Below are positions 54,690-63,644 of a stretch of DNA of 64,000 nucleotides, one piece after another (within the stretch, counting starts at the first letter, position 1; each line of letters begins with the position of its first letter). The notes beneath the pieces were generated by a model, which had not been told where the DNA came from, did not search any database, and was given only the letters and a program-made list of their open reading frames with translations. A program made the position numbers and the translations under genes. The DNA is taken from assembly GCF_030547545.1 (NCBI RefSeq), contig NZ_JAUOQE010000001.1, forward strand, positions 186,001 to 250,000, given 5' to 3'. This DNA is from Amphritea sp. 1_MG-2023. GTDB taxonomy: Bacteria > Pseudomonadota > Gammaproteobacteria > Pseudomonadales > Balneatricaceae.

Positions 54690-55586
54690 TTATAATTCCT
54701 CTGAATCATCGAAAGATTGAGTTGTACCCGTCGTGATCGATTGGTGGTAGATAACGTGTCGGCCAGGCCGAGCAAAGCCTATTAAGTTGAGCCCTGCTTG
54801 TTGCGCCAGTTGTAGTGCTAAACCGGTGGGGGCAGAGACGGCGACGAGTGAGCTAATACCGCAGCTGGCCGCTTTATGCACCATTTCATAGCTGGCACGG
54901 CTCGAGACCAAGATAAAGCCTTGGCTGAGATCGGTAGCCGCGCGTTGTAACGCACCGACTAATTTGTCCAGTGCATTATGACGCCCGACATCCTCTCTTA
55001 AAAGTTGAATGTTGCCCTGTAGGTCGCACCAAGCGGCGCCATGACAGGCACCGGTAATGGTTTGTAGGGGTTGATTCGCTTGCAGTTGTTGTAGTGCGTG
55101 TTCCACTGCCGCCGGTGAAGCGGGGGGGAGGCAAGGCACCTGCTTGACGGGGCGGATCGCCTGTTGCAGTGATTCGGTGCCGCACAAACCACAGCCGGTA
55201 CGGCCTGTTAAGTTGCGACGTCGCTGCTTCAGTTGCATTGAACGTTGAGTGGTGATCGATAACTGTATTTCGATACCGGCGGCTAAATTGTCAGCCTCAG
55301 CCCTGACTAATTCCAGCCCGTAAAGCTCGTCAGCGGTTTTGATAATCCCTTCACTGAGGCTAAAGCCCAGCGCAAAGTCGTCAAGATCGCAAGGGCTGGC
55401 CATCATCACGGCATGAGAGATACCGTTATAGACCATCGCTACCGGCACTTCGTCGGCAATTTGATCCAACGCCGTCAGCGTTTGATCGGCCTGCCAACGA
55501 TTCACCGCCGCTTGTGTATAACAGTCTTCCAAAGACAGCGCTAGGCTGTCTTCAGAAGTCTCTGTTTTCGGTTGCTTCAACGCCAT
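54690..55586 (-). CDS. fdhD: Formate dehydrogenase accessory sulfurtransferase FdhD/FdsC
   Basis: 298 residues from the ATG at 55586, one base after the fdsA stop with GGAGAG upstream; the longer frame into fdsA is not needed. FdhD motifs: CDLDDFALGFSLSEGII, GRTGCGLCGTESL with the catalytic CxxC, LREDVGRHNALDKLVGAL and GFILVSSRASYEMVHKA. It transfers sulfur from the IscS cysteine desulfurase to the molybdenum cofactor of the alpha subunit. Called fdsC in fdsGBACD operons. Confidence 0.93.
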   Translation of the reverse strand: MALKQPKTETSEDSLALSLEDCYTQAAVNRWQADQTLTALDQIADEVPVAMVYNGISHAVMMASPCDLDDFALGFSLSEGIIKTADELYGLELVRAEADNLAAGIEIQLSITTQRSMQLKQRRRNLTGRTGCGLCGTESLQQAIRPVKQVPCLPPASPAAVEHALQQLQANQPLQTITGACHGAAWCDLQGNIQLLREDVGRHNALDKLVGALQRAATDLSQGFILVSSRASYEMVHKAASCGISSLVAVSAPTGLALQLAQQAGLNLIGFARPGRHVIYHQSITTGTTQSFDDSEEL

Positions 55587-55587
55587 G

Positions 55588-58476
55588 TCACTCTCCGGCG
55601 GCGGATTCCGCACTTTTATCTCGACGGGCGGAATCCAGGTGACCAATCTGTTCCTGATGGAACTCATGATAACGCTGTTGCCATTCAGAAGGCTGATTGA
55701 CTTTGATCACCTGAATCGCCGTGACTTTATACTCGGGACAGTTGGTCGCCCAATCTGAGTTATCCGTCGTCACAACATTAGCGCCACTATGAGGGTGATG
55801 AAAGGTGGTATACACCACACCGGGTTGCATTCGATCAGAGATTTTCGCCAACATGACCGTTTCGCCGGAACGGCTGGTGAGCCCGACCCAATCATTATCT
55901 TTAATGCCACGATCTTCCGCATCTTGAGGATGCAGTTCTAACACATCGTCATCATGCCAAACCTGATTGTCCGTGCGTCGAGTTTGCGCGCCAACATTGT
56001 ATTGTGACAGCGTACGACCGGTGGTTAGCAATAATGGGTATTTACGCGTAGAACGTTCTTCGGTCGCCACATACTCGGTAATAGCGAAGTGGCCTTTACC
56101 AATCGGGAAGCTATCCAAGTGCATGATCGGCGTGCCCTCGGGAGTGTCGTTATTACAAGGCCACTGCAGGCTGCCCATCTCTTCCAACTTCTCATAGCTA
56201 ACATTGCTAAAGGTCGGTGTTAGCTGCGCGATCTCATCCATGATTTCCGATGGATGGTTATAATTCATCGGATAACCGAGGGCATTGGATAGCGCCTGAG
56301 TAACTTCCCAATCCTGCTTACCTGCCAGCGGCGGCATCACTTTACGCACGCGGTTGATACGTCGTTCAGCATTGGTGAAGGTGCCATCTTTCTCGAGGAA
56401 AGAGGAGCCCGGCAGGAAGACGTGAGCAAACTTGGCCGTTTCGTTGAGGAAAATATCCTGTACCACCAGACATTCCAAGGCGCGCATGGCAGCATGCACA
56501 TGGTTGGTGTTGGGATCGGATTGCGCGATATCTTCGCCTTGACAGTACATCCCCTTATAGGTGCCATCCATCGCGGCATCAAACATATTCGGGATACGCA
56601 GGCCCGGCTCATTGTCGAGTTCGACACCCCACACCGATTCAAACCGCGCTCGTACTGCATCATCCGAAACATGCTGATAACCGGGCAGTTCGTGAGGGAA
56701 AGACCCCATATCGCAAGAGCCCTGAACATTGTTTTGGCCCCGCAGTGGATTCACACCCACACCTTCACGGCCGATATTCCCGGTCGCCAGTGCGAGGTTA
56801 GCGATACCCATGACCATACTCGAGCCTTGACTGTGTTCAGTAACCCCTAGTCCATAATAGATGGCGGCATTTTTCGCATTGGCATAGATGCGCGCGGCAC
56901 TGCGTAACTCTGCGGCTGGAATGCCGGTAATGGATTCGGTGTTTTCCGGTGAATGGCGTTCTTCAAGGATAAAGTGACGCCACGCGTTAAACGCCTCGGT
57001 TTGACAGCGTTCAGCGATAAAGTCCCTGTTTTCTAAACCTTCGGTCATAATGACGTGGGCCATGGCGTTTACAAAGGCAACGTTACTACCGGGACGCAGG
57101 GTTAGATGGTGATGGGTTTCGACATGCGGTGTTTTCACCAGATCGATACGGCGTGGATCGGCAACAATCAGCTTGGCGCCCTGACGCAAACGTTTCTTCA
57201 GTAGCGAACCAAATACCGGATGAGCATCGGTCGGGTTGGCACCGATCACCATGATGGCATCGGCATGCATGACGGAATCGAAGGTTTGTGTCCCAGCGGA
57301 TTCACCCAGCGTGGCTTTTAGGCCGTAACCGGTCGGTGAATGACAGACTCGTGCACAGGTATCGGTGTTGTTGTTACCGAAGGCGGCGCGAATCAATTTT
57401 TGTACTAGATAAGTTTCTTCGTTAGTACAGCGGGATGAGGTAATACCGCCGATACTTTCGCGGCCATACTTTTCCTGAATGCCGCGCAACTTGGTGGCGG
57501 CAAAGTTCAGCGCTTCGTCCCAGCTCACTTCCTGCCATGGCTCATCAATAGAATCACGGATCATCGGCTTGGTGATACGGTCTTCATGCGTCGCATAACC
57601 AAACGCAAAACGGCCTTTCACACAGGAGTGACCGTGGTTAGCCTGACCGCCTTTATAAGGCACCATGCGAATCACTTCAGCACCTTTCATCTCCGCTTTA
57701 AACTGACAACCCACGCCGCAGTAGGCACAGGTGGTGACGACGCTGTGTTCTGGCTGACCCACTTCGATGACAGATTTTTCCATCAAGGTTGAGGTAGGGC
57801 AGGCTTGAACGCAGGCACCACACGAGACACATTCAGAATCGAGGAAATCTTGATTTTGTCCCGGCGAGACTTTGGAATCAAAGCCGCGACCATCGATAGT
57901 CAAGGCGAAGGTGCCTTGTACTTCACTACAGGCGCGCACACAGCGAGAGCAGACGATACATTTGCTCGGATCGAAACTGAAATAAGGGTTGGAGTGATCT
58001 TTTTCGGCCTGTAGATGGTTTTCACCACTAAAACCATAGCGGACGTCACGCAAACCCACTTCACCGGCCACATCTTGCAGTTCGCAGTTACCATTGGCAG
58101 GACAGGTTAGGCAATCCAGCGGGTGATCGGAGATATACAGCTCCATAATGTTGCGGCGCAGTTTACCCAGTCGTTGATTCTGCGTGGTAACTTTCATGCC
58201 CGCTTCCGCAGGGGTGGTGCATGACGCCGGTGTACCGCGACGGCCTTCGATCTCAACGGCACAGATACGACACGAACCAAACGCCTCTAAGTTATCGGTG
58301 GCGCAGAGTTTAGGGATATTGATATCCGCTTGCGCTGCTGCGCGCATCACCGAGGTGCCTTCGGTAACGGTAATCGATTGACCATCGATCTCTAAGGTAA
58401 TGAGATTTTCGGAAACACTCGCAGGGGTGCCATAATCTTTGTTGTAATCGACTTTGGGATCAAAAATCTGAATCAT
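55588..58476 (-). CDS. fdsA: NAD-dependent formate dehydrogenase alpha subunit (molybdopterin)
   Basis: 962 residues. Order: N-terminal 2Fe-2S domain (about 24-100), His-Cys 4Fe-4S region (DCLTCPANGNCELQ), two ferredoxin 4Fe-4S motifs (CIVCSRCVRAC at 173-183; CVSCGACVQAC at 216-226), a further 4Fe-4S site (CAYCGVGC about 250-257), then the bis-molybdopterin domains with the catalytic Cys C378 in TDTCARVCHSPTG. It is a cysteine, not selenocysteine, type enzyme of the Cupriavidus/Rhodobacter Fds group. Oxidises formate to CO2. Overlaps fdsB by 4 bp. Confidence 0.95.
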   Translation of the reverse strand: MIQIFDPKVDYNKDYGTPASVSENLITLEIDGQSITVTEGTSVMRAAAQADINIPKLCATDNLEAFGSCRICAVEIEGRRGTPASCTTPAEAGMKVTTQNQRLGKLRRNIMELYISDHPLDCLTCPANGNCELQDVAGEVGLRDVRYGFSGENHLQAEKDHSNPYFSFDPSKCIVCSRCVRACSEVQGTFALTIDGRGFDSKVSPGQNQDFLDSECVSCGACVQACPTSTLMEKSVIEVGQPEHSVVTTCAYCGVGCQFKAEMKGAEVIRMVPYKGGQANHGHSCVKGRFAFGYATHEDRITKPMIRDSIDEPWQEVSWDEALNFAATKLRGIQEKYGRESIGGITSSRCTNEETYLVQKLIRAAFGNNNTDTCARVCHSPTGYGLKATLGESAGTQTFDSVMHADAIMVIGANPTDAHPVFGSLLKKRLRQGAKLIVADPRRIDLVKTPHVETHHHLTLRPGSNVAFVNAMAHVIMTEGLENRDFIAERCQTEAFNAWRHFILEERHSPENTESITGIPAAELRSAARIYANAKNAAIYYGLGVTEHSQGSSMVMGIANLALATGNIGREGVGVNPLRGQNNVQGSCDMGSFPHELPGYQHVSDDAVRARFESVWGVELDNEPGLRIPNMFDAAMDGTYKGMYCQGEDIAQSDPNTNHVHAAMRALECLVVQDIFLNETAKFAHVFLPGSSFLEKDGTFTNAERRINRVRKVMPPLAGKQDWEVTQALSNALGYPMNYNHPSEIMDEIAQLTPTFSNVSYEKLEEMGSLQWPCNNDTPEGTPIMHLDSFPIGKGHFAITEYVATEERSTRKYPLLLTTGRTLSQYNVGAQTRRTDNQVWHDDDVLELHPQDAEDRGIKDNDWVGLTSRSGETVMLAKISDRMQPGVVYTTFHHPHSGANVVTTDNSDWATNCPEYKVTAIQVIKVNQPSEWQQRYHEFHQEQIGHLDSARRDKSAESAAGE

Positions 58477-60047
58477 GACCGAGCCCCATTATTGTGTGCA
58501 GGTTGCTGGAAATCTTCTGGAAAATGCTTCACGGCACTTTGTACGGGGAATGGCGTCATGCCACCCATCGCGCACAATGAACCATAGATCATGGTATCGC
58601 ATAGATCATCGAGCAGTTCCATATTGGCTGCACGGTTTTCATCGTTACGAATACGGTCGATCACTTCAACGCCACGGGTTGAACCGATACGGCAAGGGGT
58701 ACATTTACCACAGGACTCTGCCACGCAGAACTCCATGGAAAAGCGTGCCTGAGCGGACATATCCACGGTATCGTCAAACACCACAATACCGCCGTGACCC
58801 AGTGCCGCACCGATCGCTTGAAAGGATTCATAATCCATCGGCGTGTCCCACTGACTTTCCGGTAAGTAGGCACATAAAGGTCCACCGACCTGTACCGCCC
58901 GCATCGGTCGGCCGCTAAAGGTGCCACCGCCATACTCTTCTAACAGTTCACGCAGGGTCACGCCGAAGGCGAGCTCAATAAGACCGCCGCGTTTAATATT
59001 ACCGGCCAGTTGAAAGGGTAGCGTGCCCAGTGAGCGACCCATACCATAATCCGCATACGCCTGACCGCCTTGCGATAAGATATAAGGCACGGCCGCCAGT
59101 GAGAGCACATTATTAACAATGGTGGGTTGACCAAAAAGACCGACAATTGCCGGCAGTGGTGGTTTTGCTCGCACCATGCCACGCTTGCCTTCGAGGCTTT
59201 CTAATAGCGATGTTTCTTCGCCACAGATATAGGCTTTGGCGCCGAGGCGTACTTCAAGATGGAAGTTTTTGCCGCTATTAAGAATATTGTCGCCGAGAAA
59301 GCCCGCCGCTTCGGCGTTGGCAATCGCTTCGTTAAGAATTTGATAGGCAACGGGGTATTCAGAACGTAGATAGATATAGCCTTGATCAGCCCCCACGGCA
59401 AGGCCAGCAATGGTCATGCCTTCGATCAGCATAAAAGGATCGGCTTCCATGACCATGCGATCGGCAAACGTACCGGAATCGCCCTCATCGGCATTACAGA
59501 CAATATACTTCTGGTTTTTCGGTGAAACCGCATCTAGTACGGTTTGCCATTTAATTCCAGTGGGGAAAGCCGCGCCGCCACGACCGCGTAAGCCAGAGGC
59601 TTTGACTTCATCGACAATTTGCTGGCCATCTAACTGTAATGCTTTTTTAAGGCCATTGAAGCCATCGAGCTGTTGATAATCGGCGAGTGACACCGGATCG
59701 GTAATGCCGGCGCGAGCGAAGGTTAGCCGTTGTTGTTTCTTCAGATAAGGGATCGCTTCGGTTAATCCCTGACAGAGTGGATGACGAGTGTCACCCTGCA
59801 GGAAGCCTTGATCAAATAGGCTATCGATCGCTTGACTATCTACAGGGCCATAAGCCATACGTCCATCGAGGGTATCGACTTCTATGAGCGGCTCTAGCCA
59901 GAACAAACCACGGGAACCGTTACGGATAATTTCAACACTTTCGCCACGTTTAGCCGCTTCGGCGGCGATCTCTTCAGCAAGGCGTTCAGCGCCCATCGCT
60001 AGCGCGGTGGTATCACGAGGAATATAAATAGTTACAGGCGAAGACAT
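58473..60047 (-). CDS. fdsB: Formate dehydrogenase beta subunit (NuoF-like diaphorase)
   Basis: 524 residues. N-terminal thioredoxin-like part, NADH/FMN-binding GLRGRGGAAFPTGIKWQ (about 172-188) and CNADEGDSGTFADR, then the 4Fe-4S motif ESCGKCTPCRIGSTRG near residue 445. Homologous to complex I NuoF; it passes formate electrons to NAD. Its start overlaps the fdsG stop by one base. Confidence 0.95.
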   Translation of the reverse strand: MSSPVTIYIPRDTTALAMGAERLAEEIAAEAAKRGESVEIIRNGSRGLFWLEPLIEVDTLDGRMAYGPVDSQAIDSLFDQGFLQGDTRHPLCQGLTEAIPYLKKQQRLTFARAGITDPVSLADYQQLDGFNGLKKALQLDGQQIVDEVKASGLRGRGGAAFPTGIKWQTVLDAVSPKNQKYIVCNADEGDSGTFADRMVMEADPFMLIEGMTIAGLAVGADQGYIYLRSEYPVAYQILNEAIANAEAAGFLGDNILNSGKNFHLEVRLGAKAYICGEETSLLESLEGKRGMVRAKPPLPAIVGLFGQPTIVNNVLSLAAVPYILSQGGQAYADYGMGRSLGTLPFQLAGNIKRGGLIELAFGVTLRELLEEYGGGTFSGRPMRAVQVGGPLCAYLPESQWDTPMDYESFQAIGAALGHGGIVVFDDTVDMSAQARFSMEFCVAESCGKCTPCRIGSTRGVEVIDRIRNDENRAANMELLDDLCDTMIYGSLCAMGGMTPFPVQSAVKHFPEDFQQPAHNNGARS

Positions 60048-60559
60048 TAGAGCACCTCCAATGTTTGTGAGCGCAGCCCGTCAATGAGCTGATCGAATTT
60101 ATCTGGCGTTACTCGGCCAACGATCTCATCGTTAATGCGCACGGAAGGGGAGCAGGCACAGTTGCCAAGGCAATAAACCTCTTCGAGGGTGATATTGTTA
60201 TCACTGGTGGTGCCATGATAATCCACACCCAGTGTGGCTTTAGCGTGGGCTTCTAGTTGACGTGAGCCCATCGCTTGACAGGCTTCGGCACGGCATACCT
60301 CAACCGTATGCTTACCCGGTGCGGTGCTGCGAAACTGATGATAAAAACTGATCACACCGTGGATATCCGCACGAGATTGATTCAGTGATTCAGCAATCAG
60401 TGGCACGGATTCAGGCGGGATATAACCGAGGCGATTTTGGATCTCATGAAGGATCGGCAGCAAAGCGCCCGGTTTATGATTCAGATCGGCAATGACATCG
60501 CTCACTACCGGTAATAACTGCTCTTTGGCTGCGGTCATTTTTTCATTCTCATATGTCAT
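60047..60559 (-). CDS. fdsG: Formate dehydrogenase gamma subunit (NuoE-like)
   Basis: 170 residues. Thioredoxin-fold 2Fe-2S protein with the NuoE cysteines in EVCRAEACQAMGS and YCLGNCACSPSV. The first ATG (60559) lies inside a palindrome and has no ribosome site; the ATG at 60538 (MTAAKEQLLP, 163 residues) may be the true start. First gene of fdsGBACD, divergent from the regulator at 60676. Confidence 0.93.
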   Translation of the reverse strand: MTYENEKMTAAKEQLLPVVSDVIADLNHKPGALLPILHEIQNRLGYIPPESVPLIAESLNQSRADIHGVISFYHQFRSTAPGKHTVEVCRAEACQAMGSRQLEAHAKATLGVDYHGTTSDNNITLEEVYCLGNCACSPSVRINDEIVGRVTPDKFDQLIDGLRSQTLEVL

Positions 60560-60678
60560 ATGAAGTAAAGTTCATATGTTGTTATTCTGGTGTCTTAAAA
60601 CTCAATTTATGTGCTTTATGCTAGCGTTTAAAGTAGCATTAGTTGGTCCTCTACGAAATATGAAATATTGTGCATATG
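60549..60678. promoter_or_regulatory. CATATG-rich control region between fdsG and its regulator
   Basis: CATATG occurs four times in 130 bp (60550, 60557, 60573, 60673). The first two form a 15-bp inverted repeat TCATATG-T-CATATGA at 60549-60563. A hexamer is expected only about once per 4 kb, so the cluster looks like an operator for the divergent ModE-like regulator. The inverted repeat covers the upstream fdsG start codon, which argues for the later start. Confidence 0.6.
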
Positions 60679-61749
60679 AAGCGAATTCAGGTTGTTCCTC
60701 ATTGGTCATTCCGAGACGCTGGCGGTAACCAGTTGAATCCTCAGTTATTTTCATTACTGGCGGCGATTCATGACACGGGTAAGTTAACCGAAGCGACTAA
60801 AAAAATTGGCATCTCCTATCGGCATGGCTGGAATCTGCTGAATACCTGGGCTGCGTTTTTTGGTCTACCGTTAGTCGATATGCAAAAGGGTAAAGGTGCA
60901 ACGTTATCGGCCTTGGGTGAAAAGCTGTTATGGGCTGAACAGCGAGTACTGGCGCGGCTTGAGCCTCAGCTAGATAGTCTCGCTTCAGAGTTGAATCTTG
61001 AAATTCATCGTGCCCTCGAAGGGGTCAATCCGTTATTACGATTGCACGCCAGTTATGGTTATGCGGTGGCATTATTGCCGAATTTTAGCGGTGATATTCA
61101 ACTGGATTTGCAGTATAAAAGTGCCGAAGCCACCCTAGCATCGCTTAACCGAGGCGGCTGTGATGTGGCAGGGTTTCATGTGCCAGCCAATGGCCGCGCG
61201 GGCGGTATGAGTGATACGTTATATGAAACCTATAGTCGTCACCTCAAACCACGGGTGCATAAGATCATTAAATTTATCACGCGTCAGCAGGGCTTGATGG
61301 TCAAACCGGGTAATCCAAAACAGCTGACCGGTCTACAAGATCTTGTGCGCGAAGACGTCACGTTTATTAATCGTCAGAAAGACTCCGGTACGCGGGCATT
61401 ACTCGATGAATTATTGATTCGCGAAGGAATTAACAGTAAGCACATCAAAGGATACACCGATGAAGAGTTTACGCATTCGGCGGTGGCTGCTTTTGTCGGC
61501 GCGGGTATGGCCGATGTAGGCATGGGCGTTAAAGCCGCAGCGAGTCAGTTCGGGCTTGATTTTATACCGTTATCTTCAGAGTACTATCTGTTTGTCTGCC
61601 ATCATAAAACCCTCAAACAGGAAGCGATGCTGCGGTTGTTGGCCAGTATTCGTAGCAGCGCTTTTCAAACCGCAGTACTGCAACTGCCAGGTTATTCACC
61701 CGATAATTGCGGTGAGGTCGTCTCGATCGATACAGTTTTTACCGGGTAA
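60676..61749 (+). CDS. ModE-like winged-helix regulator with periplasmic-binding-like domain
   Basis: 357 residues from ATG at 60676 (GTG at 60670 would add two). N-terminal LysR/ModE-type helix-turn-helix (about 20-85; LSLLAAIHDTGKLTEATKKI is similar: QLFSLLAAIHDTGKLTEATK, then ISYRHGWNLLNTW) and a C-terminal PBP-like domain (about 125-350; DVAGFHVPANGRAGG, FINRQKDSGTRALLDELLIR, GAGMADVGMGVKAAASQFGL). This domain pair occurs in regulators of molybdoenzyme operons. Divergent from fdsGBACD, so it probably controls formate dehydrogenase in response to molybdate, formate or a related ligand. Confidence 0.85.
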   Translation: MKRIQVVPHWSFRDAGGNQLNPQLFSLLAAIHDTGKLTEATKKIGISYRHGWNLLNTWAAFFGLPLVDMQKGKGATLSALGEKLLWAEQRVLARLEPQLDSLASELNLEIHRALEGVNPLLRLHASYGYAVALLPNFSGDIQLDLQYKSAEATLASLNRGGCDVAGFHVPANGRAGGMSDTLYETYSRHLKPRVHKIIKFITRQQGLMVKPGNPKQLTGLQDLVREDVTFINRQKDSGTRALLDELLIREGINSKHIKGYTDEEFTHSAVAAFVGAGMADVGMGVKAAASQFGLDFIPLSSEYYLFVCHHKTLKQEAMLRLLASIRSSAFQTAVLQLPGYSPDNCGEVVSIDTVFTG

Positions 61750-61841
61750 ACGTTATTGTTGGGTTGTCAGCAGCACATCATGTGTAACAATATCGGTGCA
61801 GTTCGCAAGCTCACCACATCCTACAGTGGGTGATTCGTAGG

Positions 61842-62394
61842 GTGGTGAAGCATAAACCGCACCATATCTTTGTGGCGAGGCACGCCCCCGTGCCGATAAC
61901 CCAATATCGGCAAAAGGTGAACCCCATCGCCGTGAGGTACCCAAGGGGCATGCCAACACGGCTCCTACAGATTATTTCTTAGCATTGCATTTGTGTAGGG
62001 TGTGGTGAAGCATGAACCGCACCGGCGGTGCCAAAGCCATCGGCGTGCAATATCTTTGTAGCGAGGCACGCCCCCGTGCCGATAACCCAATATCGGCAAA
62101 AGGTGAACCCCATCGCCGTGAGGTACCCAAGGGGCATGCCAGCACGGCTTCTACAGATTATTCCTTAGCACCGTATTTGCGTAGGGTGGTGAAACATGAA
62201 CCACACCGGCGGTGCCAAAGCCATCGGTGTGCAATATCTTTGTAGCGAGGCACGCCCCCGTGCCGATAACCCAATATCGGCAAAAGGTGACCCCCATCGC
62301 CGTGAGGTACCCAAGGGGCATGCCAACACGGCTCCTACAGATTATTCCTTAGCACCGCATTTGTGTAGGGTGTGGTGAAACATGAACCGCACCG
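61842..62394 (-). repeat. Right REP-like repeat array flanking the formate dehydrogenase module
   Basis: Three units of about 185 bp. The 44-bp core at 61868-61911, 62054-62097 and 62238-62281 is the reverse complement of the left-array core; the second right copy is identical to the left copies at 54178 and 54290. Each unit also has a REP-type arm (CATCGCCGTGAGG ... ACACGGCTCCTACAG) and the tail CATGAACCGCACCGGCGGTG, the reverse of the left tail. Open frames across it are repeat artefacts. Confidence 0.92.
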
Positions 62395-62513
62395 ATATGC
62401 CATCCAACCCTCAATCAACAGGAGGTGATGATAATATCAGCAGGCTAGGTGCCGTGAAGCATCACCGCAGCCTAGCTTACCTAGCTTACGCCGTTAAACG
62501 ACGGTTGATTGAC
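62395..62513. other. Short non-coding stretch before the GcvT-like gene stop
   Basis: About 120 bp with no gene; a short inverted/tandem CTAGCTTAC duplication near 62472-62488. No convincing terminator for the minus-strand GcvT-like gene. Confidence 0.4.
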
Positions 62514-63644
62514 TCAACCCTTAGCGGTACGTTTTTTCTTCTCTGGATCATCAAATGGCAATGAGTGAGCAATAGCTGAAACATTCAGGCTGCCTTTCAC
62601 TTCCAGTGGTTTACCTTGTACCGCATAGTCGGTATCAAAGCGTACTAACGCCATAGACTTTTCAGTCAAGCGTGAATACATAGCGCAGGTAATCACGCCT
62701 ACTTGCTTGCCATCAGCCCATAAGGTATCGCCTTCTTGAGCTGCTTGATTGCCTTCTAGCAACGCACCAAAAATCTTGAAGCGTTCTTGGCCTTTTAATC
62801 TAAAGTGTTCATTGGCACCGCGGAAGTCGGTCTTATCTTTAGACACGGTAAAGTCGAGGCCGAGTTCCCATAAGGTGTCGCCTGCCGCTTCATCAGCAAA
62901 CGGATACATCTCAGAGTTATCATATGGGAAGAACAGCAGGTAGCTTTCAACACGCAGCATATCCAAGGCTGTAAAGGCACAAGGAATAATCCCTTGTGAT
63001 TCACCCAGTTCCAGAATGGTGTCCCAGATAGCAGGCGCATCGGCGGCTTTACAGAAGATTTCATAGCCGCGTTCGCCGGTATAACCAGTACGAGAGATCA
63101 TCACCGGTAGACCGAACAGGCGGGTCTGCATATGGTGGAAATAAGGCAGATCGCGAATCCCTGGAACATGTTCAGCCAGAAAATCGACAGAGATTGGGCC
63201 TTGTAGCGAGAGATCGTGTAGATCGTCATCAAACAGCACGGTGACTTGACGGCCTTGAGCGGCGCGAACCAGCATTTCATAACCATTACCCGCGCCAAAT
63301 ACCACCATGAAGGTGTTTGGCCCCATGCGGTAAACGACGCAGTCATCTACAAATTTGCCAGACTCGTTCAGAATCGTCGCATAGACAGATTTACCTGGAT
63401 ACAGTTTTGAAATATCGCGGCTGCAAGCATATTCAAGCAAGCTTTCTGCATGAGGACCAACGAAGTGTACTTTCTTTAGGCCGGATACGTCCATCAGACC
63501 CGCTTTGGTACGAATAGCTTCATGAGCTAGCGATAAGTCGCTATCGTAGCTCCAAGGAGTACCCATACCGTTCCAATCTTCCAATTTTGAACCCAGTGCT
63601 CGATGCTTCTCTGCTAGCGCAGAATGACGCCACGAATTTGCCAT
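62514..63644 (-). CDS. GcvT-family aminomethyltransferase / THF-dependent demethylase
   Basis: 376 residues, GcvT length. Features: GLMDVSGLKKVHFVGPHAES, ATILNESGKFVDDCVVYRMG with the family Asp pair, SLQGPISVDFLAEHVPG, RTGYTGERGYEIFC and a C-terminal barrel (GVITCAMYSRLTEKSMALVR). No gcvH or gcvP is adjacent, so it is unlikely to be the glycine-cleavage T protein; stand-alone members transfer methyl groups from methylated amines or sulfonium compounds (for example DMSP demethylase DmdA) to THF. The wording is not close enough to DmdA for me to assign it. Good AAAGGAAA ribosome site. Beside this island a methylated-amine substrate is plausible. Confidence 0.8.
   Translation of the reverse strand: MANSWRHSALAEKHRALGSKLEDWNGMGTPWSYDSDLSLAHEAIRTKAGLMDVSGLKKVHFVGPHAESLLEYACSRDISKLYPGKSVYATILNESGKFVDDCVVYRMGPNTFMVVFGAGNGYEMLVRAAQGRQVTVLFDDDLHDLSLQGPISVDFLAEHVPGIRDLPYFHHMQTRLFGLPVMISRTGYTGERGYEIFCKAADAPAIWDTILELGESQGIIPCAFTALDMLRVESYLLFFPYDNSEMYPFADEAAGDTLWELGLDFTVSKDKTDFRGANEHFRLKGQERFKIFGALLEGNQAAQEGDTLWADGKQVGVITCAMYSRLTEKSMALVRFDTDYAVQGKPLEVKGSLNVSAIAHSLPFDDPEKKKRTAKG

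Noticed and set aside
58475-58918. 147-codon plus-strand open frame opposite fdsB
   Set aside because: It lies antisense within a well-conserved diaphorase gene and shows no domain.
61753-62378. Short plus- and minus-strand open frames (60-77 codons) in the right repeat array
   Set aside because: They recur in each repeat unit and reflect low stop-codon density of the GC-rich repeat, not genes.
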